In this document: positions 1 through 10,807 of the stretch, piece by piece
Layout: the number at the start of each line of letters is the position of its first letter
Position numbering within the stretch: position 1 is the first letter of the stretch
Assembly: GCA_964058805.1 (NCBI GenBank)
Contig: CAXKVV010000833.1
Coordinates: forward strand, 1-38,061
DNA: 38,061 bases
Direction of reading: 5' to 3'
From: Schoenoplectus triqueter
Taxonomy: Eukaryota; Streptophyta; Magnoliopsida; Poales; Cyperaceae
Translations under genes and position numbers: made by a program
The notes under the pieces: generated by a model
The model's database searches: none
What the model was told of the DNA's origin: nothing
Seen by the model: the letters and a program-made list of their open reading frames with translations, nothing else

Positions 1-36
1 GACTCAAAATCTTGAAGACGGAAGGTGAGAGAGAGC

Positions 37-1812
37 CTAGAGCTGGAAGCTGCCCATGGTTCGAGTAGGCACTGAATTATTGACAGGTGTGATTGTGGAG
101 TCTGTGGAGATAGTTGGTTGGGCCTCTTGTTGGAAGATAACTTCTATCATGGTCGTTATCTCGTCGATTACTTAGAGGTCGGATCCATGTAGAGCTGCGA
201 AATCTTGTGCGAGTGTTATGGGTGAGACTTGGTCATGTGGAATGAAGGTAAGTCCTTGGTGCTTAGTTCCTTGGCGCTTCTTCATGTTCTTCGGGGGTTT
301 ATTTGGTCGGGGGTGAGAGATGGCCTTGAGGCGAAGGCTTTGACATGGTGTAGAGGTCAGTAGTGTAGGGATCAATTGGTCATCACTGTTGCTGAGGCTG
401 ATGGCGGAGCCATTGCTTATTTGAAACCGGTTGGGTTCTGGCTGGGCTTGATCGAAAAGCCCTTCTTTCAGAGGCCTGAGAGAATGTTGGCAGAAGAGGT
501 TGGCAGAGCTTAAAACGGCACCGGAAGTGGCAAAAGAGATGAGAGATACACAGTGGGCTTCTGATGGGCCTTATGCAGGCCCCTTGGTTATAGAGAGTAA
601 GACATAGGGGACTTCAGAAATAGTGTTTCTTGGTTTTAGACTTGGTGAAGCAGCGGTAAGACTTATAGAAGAAGGGATTCATACTTCGAGGTGGGTGTGG
701 GAAAAGACAGGAGTAGTCGGGTTATGACTTGTATGTTAGGTTGTATCGGTAATGTCTTGGAGAGATTAGACAGAGTGACAGACAGCTGAGAGCCGTTGTG
801 GTGAAGATATGTCACTGTTAGGAATGATCTCTAGCTGGGCAGGATCTTCTGTGGCGTGTTAACTGTTACAGTTCTTATTTTGGGTTTCCAAATTATTATT
901 GTTTTTACGAAAACTATCAATTTTGGTCTCCATTGTTGCTTGAGGTCTCCTCTGGGTGACTAGGGTGGTGAAATGGTGTGAGAAGAGAATCCAGAATCAT
1001 TCGGTCCTTTAACAGATGAGGAGTTATGGTGGGCTTGAAGGAGTCTGTGGCATTGGTTTCTTGGAGATGGTAGGGGTTCATCGTTGTTGGAGTCGGAGCT
1101 GCTTGGTTGCCTTCTGTTTTGCCTGCAGAAATTGCCAAGCTGACGGCGGCCAAAGGGACCATCGTCATCGTGTAGGTTTCCTTCTAGCACATCATTCCAA
1201 TATTGAGACCTTGACAATTCTTGCACGTGGGCCCTCTCTATATTGGAGATGCATGAGTATTTCCGTTGGGTCGGCAGTGATGATAAGGACCCTGATAGCT
1301 CGGAACTAGCCTGCCGGGAGAAGATAGGGCTTGATCGTCTCAATGTAGCCGTATGGAGCACACATTTGCCTGATGGAAGACATGTTTCATGTTTGTAATG
1401 GTGCTCCTATAAGGGAGAGCCAAACTCGGTATTGTGGCTGTGAGAAGACCATCCCATAGGATGGGTCCCATGGGAAGAGACGAACGGTGATGTGCTAGGT
1501 GAGCTCATATACCCCTTTCTCCTCGCCTGGCGTATGTATTTAGCATATGGCATCCCAGCTGGCCGATCCCCTGCATATGACTAAGAAGGGGATTATTTTT
1601 GCTATTTGGACCATGTGGTCTTTGGGATGCCACCGATTTACATGTGTCAATGTGTTGGCTAGTGCTAGCATGACTATGGCTGGATTTGGTGGGCCCCTAA
1701 TCATGACCATCATTACCGTTCTTGTGAGGAAGCGGGTGTTGTGTGACATCCGCTGTCTTGGCGGTAGATATATGTTCTGCATGTGGGGTCGAACATCTAC
1801 AAAAGGTTCCAT
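37..1812 (-). pseudogene. Decayed DUF4283-like plant protein (transposon-associated type)
   Basis: Reading the minus strand from the ATG at 1812, one frame stays recognisable for about 190 codons. It resembles the plant family with a DUF4283-like region: a segment with PPNPAIVMLALANTL, then IIPFLVICRGSAS, then YRVWLSLIGAPLQ, a region CAPYGYIETIKPYLLPAG and FRAIRVLIITADPTEI. Four in-frame stops interrupt it, including the expected W after APLQT (TGA) and the residue before FRAIRVL (TAG). After about 1250 the frame shifts and continues as DVLEGNLHDDDGPFGRRQ. A C-terminal piece at 172-375 contains QSLRLKAISHPRPNKPP, like the basic RRSxRL segment of these proteins; the frame reads on past another stop to about 37. 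Family membership is by memory of the family pattern, not by search. The gene is not functional as it stands. It might be a retroelement gag-like ORF or a host gene copy. Confidence 0.6.
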
Positions 1813-2158
1813 CTTATGTTGTTGTTGTAGAGGTCTTTGTTTCTTCTATTGCTGGTTCTGCTTTCGCTACTAGTGTAGGCTGGTAAGATCTTTGTTTTTT
1901 TTCTATTGTAGTTATTAGTTCTTTGTTTCATTAATATAAAACAGAGAACCTACAACATTTACTGAAATTTACGCTTGCCATTTAAAATCATTTTCTCTCA
2001 TTTCTCCTCCCCTCTCCTTTCATCCTTTTTTTCTAAGTCGGAAGCACATTCTTAACTATCAGGTCAACCTGAACTATTACTTAAATAATAATTATTTTAA
2101 AATGTGGCGGCTCACTGTACGTATGGTAATAATATCAACATTGAAAGCTCTAATTTCC
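1813..2158. other. Spacer between DUF4283-like relic and Copia element
   Basis: Pyrimidine-rich and AT-rich sequence. On the minus strand it could be the leader of the relic (a CAA-rich stretch lies just before its ATG). I see no gene here. Confidence 0.4.
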
Positions 2159-2163
2159 GGTAG

Positions 2164-2419
2164 TGTAGAACAACAAAGATTGGATGCTTCCAGTGTTAAG
2201 AGAATTAGATACATGAAATAATATAGTTGTTGAGTTTATAACTGACTCGTCTCAGTTTGTTATATTTTTGTTGCATATTGTAACTAATAGATAGATAATT
2301 AGCATGTATTAATCAAATGTGATTACACTCCTATATAAAGGAAAGGAGTCTTATTATAAAGTGTTGAAATAAATGAGAATAATATCAATCAGAATTTTCT
2401 TCTGTTAGCTTAACTTTTA
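2164..2419 (+). repeat. 5' LTR of the Copia element
   Basis: 256 bp, starting TG and ending TA, directly followed by the primer-binding site. It contains a TATATAAAGG promoter-like motif near 2333 and an AATAAAT motif further on, as expected for U3 and R. It is about 10 bp longer than the 3' copy because of a small indel in a T-rich stretch. Confidence 0.9.
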
Positions 2420-2431
2420 TGGTATCAGAGC
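2420..2431 (+). other. Primer-binding site (tRNA-iMet)
   Basis: TGGTATCAGAGC immediately after the 5' LTR is the standard Copia primer-binding site complementary to the 3' part of plant initiator methionine tRNA. Confidence 0.9.
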
Positions 2432-2475
2432 TGTGCTTAGAGCTTATGCTATTTTTCTGATTTTTTTTTCAAGAA

Positions 2476-3345
2476 ATGACATCCTCCTCTCCTCAACCTC
2501 TTCTTGTCCAATCAGACAATCCAATTCAGTTTACTCATGAACTTCACACCTCTCTTACAAATGACAATTACCTAGTTTGGAAATCACAAATCTCTTCTTG
2601 TCCGATCGGACAATCCAATTCAGTTTACTCATCAGCTTCACACCAGGCAATGGCTCAAGAACTTGATGCCCTTGCTCAAAATAACACATGGCACATTGTT
2701 TCTCCGTCACCTGGTGCTCATGTGGTAGGTTGTAAATGGATTTTCAAAATAAAATATAATGCAGATGGTACAATTCACCGGTACAAAGCCAAGCTCATTT
2801 CCATGTGATACACACATGAACATGGCCTTGATTATTTTGATACTTACAGTCCAGTAATAAAACCAACAACCATTAGGGTCATTCTCACCATAGCACTCTC
2901 AAAGGGCTGGTCTTTGCATCAATTAGACGTTAATAATGCTTTTCTGCATGGTGATCTCCAAGAAAATGTATATATGCAGCAAGCTCCTAGTTTTGAGGAT
3001 CCCTCACATCCACATCTAGTGTGTCATCTCAAGAAAGCACTTTATGGCCTGAAATAGGCCCCTAGAGCCTGATTTCATCGTCTAAAAGCTTTTATCCTTG
3101 ATCAAAAATTCACTTGCTCATGTTCAGACAATTCCTTATTCATTTTCAAAATCGCTACCACTGTGTTGTATCTCCTGGTATATGTTGATGACATAGTTAT
3201 CACTGGAAATGATAATGTTGCGATCAGTGCCCTTATAAATTATCAAAATCAGATGGCACGGTCTTATCAGATCCACATTTATATCGGACAATAGTGGGTG
3301 CTTTATAATATGCGACAATTACACACCCCGACTTAGTTTTTTTGT
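2476..3345 (+). pseudogene. Copia gag start fused to reverse transcriptase remnant
   Basis: The ATG at 2476 opens a 110-codon frame. It begins like a Copia gag N-terminus (a domain with NDNYLVWKSQI) and then runs into the start of the RVT_2 reverse transcriptase (AMAQELDAL, NNTWHIV, GCKWIFKIKYNADG, IHRYKAK). A TGA at 2806 stops it. The RT continues in the same frame with [31 protein letters not shown], another stop, and the catalytic YVDDIVITGN at about 3180-3209. After that a deletion and frameshift remove the end of RT, although a later motif (TIVGAL, YATITHPDLVF) can still be read up to about 3340. The middle of gag, protease and integrase are gone. The protein is not functional. Confidence 0.85.
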
Positions 3346-3793
3346 AACTAAGGCCTCTCAGTTTGTTGCTAATCCCACTGATGTTCATTGACAGGTTGTC
3401 AAACGAATGTTATGCTATATTAAAGGAACAATTCATCATGGTTTACATCTCAGACCTTCCTCAAACCTATGTTTACATGACTACAATGATGCCGACTGGG
3501 CTGGGTGCCCAGATGATCGACAATCTACAACTGGATACGATGTTTGAGAGGCAATGGTGTCCAGATCTTCTAGTGAGGCCGAATATCGCAGTTTGGTGAT
3601 GACAACTTCAGTAATACTTTGGCTTCAATCTCTTCTTACTGAACTGGGATGTACTTCATCACAAATACTTGTGCTCTGGTGTGATAATTTGGGTGCTACA
3701 TTCTTAGCTGTCAACCCAGTATTTCACCCACGCACTAAACACATTGAGCTTGACTTCCATTTTGTTCGGAAAAATTGGCTGACAAGAAACTAA
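3346..3793 (+). pseudogene. Copia RNase H remnant
   Basis: Frames in this stretch carry the conserved Copia segment after RT: FVANPTDVHWQVVKRMLCYI, then DADWAGCPDDRQSTTGY, then [23 protein letters not shown] and [16 protein letters not shown]. The aspartates and glutamate of the RNase H active site ([17 protein letters not shown]) are visible. The reading frame changes once near 3545, so the 79-codon open frame from 3554 is only the C-terminal half. The family match is strong; the gene is broken. Confidence 0.85.
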
Positions 3794-3908
3794 CTGTTAA
3801 GTTTCTGTGTTCTACAGATTAACTTGCTGATGTTTTTACAAAAAGTCTTCCAAAACATCACTTCTATATACTATCCAGCAAGGTCACCGTCTCTAAGAAG
3901 CCGTTGGG

Positions 3909-3920
3909 CTTGAGGGGGGC
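3909..3920 (+). other. Polypurine tract
   Basis: CTTGAGGGGGGC directly before the 3' LTR is the expected plus-strand priming site of the retrotransposon. Confidence 0.75.
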
Positions 3921-4166
3921 TGTAGAACAACAAAGACCGAATGCTTTCAGTGTTGAGAGAACTGGACACATGAAATAATATAGCCGTTGAGTTTATAACT
4001 GAATCATCTTAGTTTGTTACGTATTGTAACTAATAGATAGATGATTAGCACGTGTTAATCAAATGTAATTACACTTCTATATAAAGGAAATGAGTCTTAT
4101 TGTAAAGTGTTGAAATAAATGAGAATAATATCAATTAGAATTTTCTTTGTGTTAGCATAACTTTCA
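3921..4166 (+). repeat. 3' LTR of the Copia element
   Basis: 246 bp, aligning along its whole length with the 5' LTR. It ends CTTTCA and is followed by the target duplicate GGTAG. Confidence 0.9.
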
Positions 4167-4171
4167 GGTAG

Positions 4172-6153
4172 CCATAATTTACCCCTAGATGTGCTCCAAC
4201 CAACAATACATATATAAAAAAAAAATGTTTTTTCCTATCATATATATCTGAAATTTTGTTTTTTTTTCTTATTTTTATTCAGCAAAACTTTTTTTTAAAT
4301 TAGAAGGTCTGATCTGATTAATCTAATTCCTATATACCGATTCATTTATGTATTGTATACTATAGTAGTGGATCATATAAATGAAATATGTCCTAAAATA
4401 TCTAATTCAACTTTTTTTATAAGTTTTCTTTATTCATTTGACAAACATATATTTTTTTAAAAATATATAAATTTCTGGTCTGAATCAGTTTATTTCCATC
4501 TATTCATTTAAGGATTGTATAATATATTAGTGGATTGTATAATGGAAATTTTGTTCTAACAAATTTCCTTCACCAAATATTTATTTTTATAACTTTTTCC
4601 AAGGTTTAAGCACAAAAAAAAGAATTTTATTTAAAAAACCCCGAGTTTCTCATTTAAAACAACCGGTTCATGTTGATTCAATTCTAATTCCACAGGTAAT
4701 ATATGCCGATTTTTGTTCCTATTCTGATTTTAGAAACTATATTTACCAATCATCAAACACTGAGTACGACTCAAACAATTGATGAGAACGATGTAATAAT
4801 TTACGATAGTGTCAAATTAATAAATAAATATATTATATATGGTTGTGTTAACTGAATTGATAATTATGCGTATTCCAATTGTATACCAGATATTTGAATT
4901 TTCCTTCTCATGTTCTGGAATGCCATTAAATTTTGGAAATAAGACATTATCATATAAGAAAGTAGTGTATTAAATTTCAGCGATCCCAATTGAATCTTTG
5001 TTTCCTACAAAACCATATTTGATAATGATAATTGGTCCCTATTGCTACAATACGTGATACCATTTGTCTTTTTCCTCTGTTTCTCCCATTATATCACCAA
5101 AAAAATATAAATGGAATATTCAAGTGGCTTTTTATTTCCTTCTCCCAGCAAGCAGAGGCACGGAATATTCAGGCCAACGAACAATATTATTTGGTTTTAT
5201 AACCTATCTTCCCACATACTTATGCCAACCATCTAAGATGCTTCAGAAAGATGGGCACACTTGTGCAAAAAGAAGTTACCCTAGAATATTTTTTACATAG
5301 ATTTTCAACGAACAGGGAGAACTTATATCTTCCGCAGTTTAATGGTCATAATTAGTTATATCCTATATAAAAATGCACTAAAATCATTTTTGAGACAAAA
5401 AAAATTACAAATTTGAGAATATATTCATATAGTAATATGCATATCACGTATAATATGGAAATATGCTCCATTTTGATTCGGATATTATTCATATATTTTG
5501 TGAATAATTTGGGTGTTGAACTGGGAGGAAGATGTATTATGTGAGGAGAGGCACATTTCGCCTCTCCTCGACCATCCCTTCTTCTCTATCTTTTCTATAT
5601 TGATTGATCATCTCCTAAATTTTATTTTTATATTTAATTTTCATCTTTCTTCGTGCATTCTTCATTTAAGGTTTGTGCTACGAGTTATTAAAGAAGAAGA
5701 GTTTCATTGTACTTCAACAAATTTAAATGATGATTCAAAAGTTGAAGTCTTGTAGAGTACTTAAAAAGAAACTCGATCCTCATAACTTTAATAAATAATT
5801 TGTTTTTTTTTCAAAATTTATCCTTTATATATATTGTAGACAAAATATTTAAAATCATTGAAATAAAAAAATCAATTTAGAATTTATTTGATAGTTTGTG
5901 TTATTTGATTTGAATAAAAAAAATTGTTTTTTTTATAGATGTAATCAATTCTTTTGAATGAAATTAATTGTCTAAGAGCATCTGATGTTAAAAAAATCAC
6001 AGAAATTAAACACGGCTTTTGAACCTCCTTTTCGAAGAAAACTAATTTACCCGCCTATTTGGTAACACAATTATTGAACTCGCTTTTCAGTAAAGCAAAG
6101 CATCTTTTACTCTTTTCTTAAAGCATCTTACCAATTAATAATCATGTGGTCTA
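4172..6153. other. AT-rich intergenic DNA
   Basis: Open frames at 5064-5300 and 5513-5755 have no recognisable domains, promoter context or codon signature. I see no gene in this stretch. Confidence 0.5.
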
Positions 6154-6224
6154 AAAACTTTTGATTCTTCTATCATGTACAGGCAAGACTACTTCCTGTA
6201 CCATGATAGAAGAATCAAGTTTTT
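6154..6224. repeat. Strong short hairpin (about 28-bp stem, 11-nt loop)
   Basis: The left arm 6154-6183 and right arm 6195-6224 are reverse complements apart from a 2-nt bulge and a 1-nt bulge. The core arm is TTGATTCTTCTATCATG. The loop is about 11 nt (6184-6194). Either strand would fold into one compact stem-loop. It could be a tiny foldback element or a young small-RNA precursor; the sequence does not decide between them. Confidence 0.75.
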
Positions 6225-6487
6225 CGTATTATTGTATTATTGTATTCTGATCACTGTTTGTGATCTTTAATTAAAGAAAATTTTAAGGACCCGATTCTCA
6301 TCTTTTTCTAAAAAAAAAAAACTTTTGATTTGCATCTCTATTATCTATTTCACATTCACTGATTTAATCAACAGAGCAATAACTAGATATAGCATGACAA
6401 CCTGGTTTTGTACAAAATTTTCTGCATTTGCTTAAAAATATGTAAAGGAAAATAGAATATATCAGAGATACCCACTATTAATTGCTC

Positions 6488-6493
6488 TTTATT
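6488..6493 (-). terminator. Poly(A) signal of the 129-aa gene
   Basis: AATAAA on the minus strand, about 137 nt past the stop codon at 6630. It is a plausible near-upstream polyadenylation element. Confidence 0.4.
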
Positions 6494-6629
6494 AACTAAT
6501 TAAGTTCGGATAGAACAAGACACAGCATAGACTACACGACTAATAAAGCTCTCTTAACTTCAAAAACATACAACACTTAATTAAAACAAGCAACAAGGGA
6601 CTAGCAACTTGATTAAAGAAAACCTAATA

Positions 6630-7019
6630 TTAATCCACTTTGTAAACCATCCTGAGGCGGTTGTCCTCCTTGATAGTGGTAGCTGTGAACTTGTAGTAGT
6701 TGTATCTGTACTCATTCTTTCCATGAAATTGACTACTGTACGTAGTAGTAGGCATTCTTCTAGCATTAGTATCAACACTATTAGTATCATTATAGCGTTG
6801 ATCTGTTGCTTTGTTTTTTGTTGTATACGTCGTATACGCCACCCCACCGTATATCCTGGCAGCTTCATTGCTGTCAATAGCACTTTGATGGGTTATTCCA
6901 GAAGCTGGCCTCTGCTGGCCGTTGCTTCCACAAGGCAAAGGATAGTCGTGTCCTCTTTTCATCATGCCGAGGCCGAACAAACCCCATCTAACATTTCCAT
7001 GATCTCTTTGAGGCGCCAT
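6630..7019 (-). CDS. Small hydrophilic protein of unknown function, 129 aa
   Basis: A single-exon minus-strand frame with ATG at 7019 in a good plant context (CTCCAATGGCG) and a TAA stop at 6630. A TATA-like CTATAAAT lies about 100 bp upstream, and the leader between them is rich in CAA, as in many plant 5' UTRs. The protein starts MAPQRDHGNVRWGLFGLGMM, has no signal peptide or membrane segment, and is rich in Tyr, Thr, Asn and Arg in its second half (YNYYKFTATTIKEDNRLR). Codon use looks like ordinary coding sequence. I do not recognise the family. The overlapping frames in this stretch are shadows. The promoter context argues for a real gene, but expression is unproven. Confidence 0.6.
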   Translation of the reverse strand: MAPQRDHGNVRWGLFGLGMMKRGHDYPLPCGSNGQQRPASGITHQSAIDSNEAARIYGGVAYTTYTTKNKATDQRYNDTNSVDTNARRMPTTTYSSQFHGKNEYRYNYYKFTATTIKEDNRLRMVYKVD

Positions 7020-7114
7020 TGGAGGAAAAGTTAGTATATAATGGGTTCCTGTAAATTAGGTTGTGTGTTTGCTTGTTTTTTGCTTGATGATATCTAGCAA
7101 GTAAATTGATGGTC

Positions 7115-7122
7115 ATTTATAG
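7115..7122 (-). promoter_or_regulatory. TATA box of the 129-aa gene
   Basis: CTATAAAT on the minus strand, about 95-103 bp before the ATG at 7019. This would give a leader of roughly 70 nt. Confidence 0.5.
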
Positions 7123-7133
7123 GGGTGTTAATG

Positions 7134-7159
7134 TTGACGACATCGTTGACTTGAGTCAA
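7134..7159 (-). promoter_or_regulatory. Cluster of three W-box cores
   Basis: Within 26 bp there are two TTGAC cores on the plus strand (7134, 7146) and one on the minus strand (GTCAA at 7155-7159). The last two form an inverted pair, TTGACTTGAGTCAA. WRKY factors bind TTGAC(C/T). The cluster sits just upstream of the TATA box of the minus-strand gene, so stress or defence regulation is possible; this is inference. Confidence 0.4.
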
Positions 7160-7299
7160 TGGTCTAAATTCGGTCTGGTCTTACAGGGCATAAGAAATAT
7201 TTTCTCTACTTGTGGTAATTATCGTCTAATATATTATATTACTATATATTATCCTCTCCTTCCCCACGATAATTACACTAATAATTAATTATTGTTATA

Positions 7300-8821
7300 T
7301 GCTGTTATAATTGTTGTTGATATTTTTGCAAAAATAATTAATTGGATTTGGTGTTTGACGTTTCAATATTATCTACTTTTAGTATTCCGTTTTTTGAATT
7401 AATGGACAACCATTTCCAAACTAGAACTCTCGAAGAATTAGAATTGAGAGCTTGGTCGTCGTGGTCTATACTAATTCCACCATTTAAGTGCTCCCCGACC
7501 AAGCTATCGTATTCCTCCGCTCGGGGTGAAATTAGAATTGTAGTATGGTCGAGATCGCGGGTCTGCATCACTACAATATTAAAAATAAAAAATTATGAAG
7601 ATTAATATACCGTACGAAATAAAAATACATAGTAAGTTTTAACATCGACATATAATTTTTATGGGATTGGGGGTCGGCCCCTCTCAAACACTATGCATAT
7701 TATTGTATTCATTTGATAATTAATATGAATAGAAATATAATTATTCATTTAATGAAAAGAATATATTTACTCAACAATACATTTTGCTCATATAATAATT
7801 TAAAATTTTATACAGTTTCTAAGAAAAAATAAAAAAACTAAAAAAAGGATCTTGAATCTTCAAATGAGTTTTTGAGGGTAAAGATGATATTTTTTGCCCC
7901 AAAAAATATCACATCGACGTAAGTGTTAACTATGTAGATCTTGTCGTAAGTTTTTCATAGCTATGTAATACGCCACAATCGGTATTTTTTTTATTAAAAA
8001 TTATGACCGTTTGAAATTAAGATGGTCAGATTTTATTTTTTATTGTTTTGTCTTTAAACTTTCTATGTCTTTCATCTCCCTTTTATAGATGAAATAAATG
8101 ATAAAAGAGATGGTAATTCATGGGATTTTAGTTTTTAAATTTTAATTTTTAGATCATTAAATTAGGATGAACTAACAGTGAGATAAAAAAAATCTAGCAA
8201 TCTACGAGAGCAAATGTCATCGGTGAATTTTTTTTGTCAGAGCCAAAAAGTTATATAGACCTTTAGTAATGATTCCTCGAAAGAACCATAGTCACAAGAT
8301 GCGTGAATTATTCATGATTAATTTATTTTTTAACCATAACCGGATGTTTAATGAATAATTCGTCGGTTTAATATATAATGCGTTTTTCGGTCAAAAAATA
8401 TATTTTTTTTGAATTATTCGGCAAAAAAAATATTATATATTATTTTAATTGAAATCTTATAATTTTTAATATATTTTTAAATTTTCAATAATATAATGTA
8501 TATTTAATTTATATTATATAGAATAAATTATTCCCTTATGTTTGGATGACACGAGAACAACGAAATATTTGTTGTTCTCAGAATAGAAATAACAACAGTG
8601 CAACCAAACGCAAATCTATTGAGTCCATACTAAACATAGACATGTGGTTTAGACGAAGATAACATCGTATCTTGGAAATCTGTATAAAACTAGAGGAACA
8701 TATCCTCATAATTAGCAGAATATTGTAGCTGCCCAACCCACATTGACCGGTCCTCTGAAAAATTTATAAATTAAGTACAACTTCTTTTTATTTATTTCAA
8801 AAAGAAAAAAAAAATGTTTCT
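7300..8821. other. Intergenic DNA
   Basis: Mostly AT-rich. The 7338-7605 part is somewhat more GC-rich and open on both strands (77 and 87 codons), but neither product is recognisable. A small hairpin (GATATTTTTTG and its complement) lies near 7888-7911. No gene is supported. Confidence 0.45.
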
Positions 8822-8969
8822 AATATCCTCTATTTGAATACAAAACTGGAAATTGCATCTTTTCATTTCAGTACTTTTCGGTTCAATTTTTCTCTCAAAA
8901 AAATTTGAACCGAAAAGTATTGAAATAAAAAGGTGCAATTTCCAGTTTTGAATTCAAATAGAGGATATT
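8822..8969. repeat. Long near-perfect hairpin (about 65-70-bp arms)
   Basis: The left arm starts AATATCCTCTATTTGAAT at 8822 and the right arm ends with its complement at 8969. The arms pair through the whole length with only a few mismatches, down to a loop of roughly 15-20 nt near 8890-8905. There is no obvious coding content. It may be a small foldback transposon or an inverted-duplication locus able to make small RNAs. Confidence 0.8.
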
Positions 8970-10749
8970 CAATGAAATTCATTTGTAAGAAATTGTAAAT
9001 AACTTTTTTTTGAGATAAAAATGAAAGACAAGTCTTTCTTTCAGCCCTAAATCTACATACAAATTAGAGTATTTATTCGAATTTTAAACTCAATACTTTT
9101 CACGAGAATTATATTGCTTTAGTTTACTATTAGATCAAATTTAAATCTCATAAATATTCTGAATTTTAATAAAGACATATATGCCTACATGCATGTCTGA
9201 GCATACCTCAATAAATATAAATCCGTGCATGGCTGCCAGCTAAACTGTGATCATTGATCGATAAGGTTACAGAAGATCAGATGCACATGACACATCACAT
9301 CTTTTATGTTTCAATTCTGGATGCTTGTCTTACCGTGGTAAGGCAATGTGTTTACTGTATTTAGGTGTCAATCTCTGATTCATATTGGATCATTATTATT
9401 TTATTATTTTTTATTTAATTCGTACTTAATTTAATTATATTCAGATTAAAAATTTTTGATCCATATCCGATCCGACCGGGTTACGGATCGACCCGACTCA
9501 ATCTGTGTAAAATAATTAAATATTTATTAATTATTATTATATTATTTTAAGTATCTAAATATTAATTAATTTATAATTAATCTTAATTAGTATATAATTA
9601 ATGTATACTTAAGATTTAATTAGTACTAAATTATAAATTACTTCAAAAAATAAAATTAATTAGGTCGGATCGGATTCAGATTAAAAAAATTAAACTCATA
9701 ATCAATCCATTTATTTTTTAATCATATTAGATTGAATAGGATTCAGATCATATTAACTCATCTGATCGAATCAATAATTTACAACCCACTTGTATCACAA
9801 GATTCACAACTTTCGGTTGCAGGTGTCAATTTCGCCAGATTCCTGACACTGGAAATTCTTGAATGGATTGAGGACCAATTTTCTTAGGCCTGAGGGATAT
9901 ATATACATATTTTTTTATATAAATGGTAAATTAATAAAAAAAGAAGGTTAATGCGTTGTTGAAGACTATTAAATTATATAATTATTTGCCGCCCGACTGC
10001 CTGAGAGCAAATTAATATAGCAGTCTTCTAAATTCTATTATCATTACAGTTTTATTTTATTTTATTTTATTTCATTTTTCTTTTTTCTTTTCTCTATGTA
10101 CTAACTCTTCTTTTATAATGAAATTAGGACTGAAACGTTATTACTGGATAAATATTTAGAAATATAACATTTAAATATTTTCTGTGAAAATTTATATTAA
10201 AGAAATTTGAAAAATTATAATAATAATATGCAATAAAATTAAACCATGAGTTATTATATCAAAATAGATGAAGGGTTTAAATAAAATTAATGGTAGAGAA
10301 TATTGATGATATAATGTGGCTAAAAAACTTAAAATTAATTTGCCCCTCATTATCAAATATTGCAGTCGGTGTTCGCCTACTACTTAAAACAAAACTTGTA
10401 TTTTTTTTTTTTTGTGAGGTAAGTAGCTAGCTCAAGCCTACTAATAATCACTTGTATGAAGTGACGGATTCATAAACATAATTTTTCTTAATTAATTGCT
10501 GCACATTAACATTCCAAATTTTAAGCAATACATCTACGTGATTAACATGTCACGACATTTTACATTATAATTTCTTTTGAGTAAAGATAATAATCTAAGT
10601 TATTTCATTTTTAAATATCCGTAAAGAATCTCGTTCGAACTTGCAACGCCCCATGGACAGAAATTATTAAAGTTGTGGAATATTATTCCTTGACCTTATC
10701 ATGATTGATGAAATATTGAAGGCCCTCAGCAAAGACGGATTACATTGCA

Positions 10750-10752
<3 letters not shown>
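8970..10752. other. AT-rich intergenic DNA
   Basis: No gene is visible. A motif GGTCGGATCGGAT occurs near 9664 and in inverted orientation near 9467, which suggests a degenerate inverted-repeat element at roughly 9400-9780, but the arms are too diverged to delimit. Confidence 0.4.

Positions 10753-10807
<55 letters not shown>
10753..10807. repeat. (TA)n and (GA)n microsatellite
   Basis: About 17 TA units run directly into about 10 GA units, ending at the left terminus of the adjacent foldback element. Confidence 0.95.

Larger units (their letters stand above)
2164..4166 (+). mobile_element. Copia-type LTR retrotransposon, internally deleted (2.0 kb)
   Basis: Two direct LTRs (2164-2419 and 3921-4166) begin TGTAGAACAA and end in TTTA or TTTCA. 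They are flanked by the same 5 bp, GGTAG, at 2159-2163 and 4167-4171, which is the target-site duplication. A primer-binding site complementary to initiator methionine tRNA follows the first LTR, and a G-rich polypurine tract precedes the second. The interior is only about 1.5 kb, against about 4 kb or more in a full Copia element. It keeps the gag start, parts of reverse transcriptase and RNase H, and lacks protease and integrase. By eye the LTRs differ at about 10% of positions, mostly transitions, so the insertion is old. It cannot move by itself. Confidence 0.93.

Noticed and set aside
5513..5755. 80-codon open frame rich in Phe, Ile and Leu
   Set aside because: Composition follows local T-richness; no leader or promoter context and no homolog recognised.
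7338..7605. Opposed open frames of 77 and 87 codons
   Set aside because: Neither has recognisable domains; likely a chance open stretch in slightly GC-richer DNA.
9400..9790. Possible inverted-repeat element around GGTCGGATCGGAT motifs
   Set aside because: Arms are too diverged and no target duplication could be set, so it is mentioned only in the spacer note.
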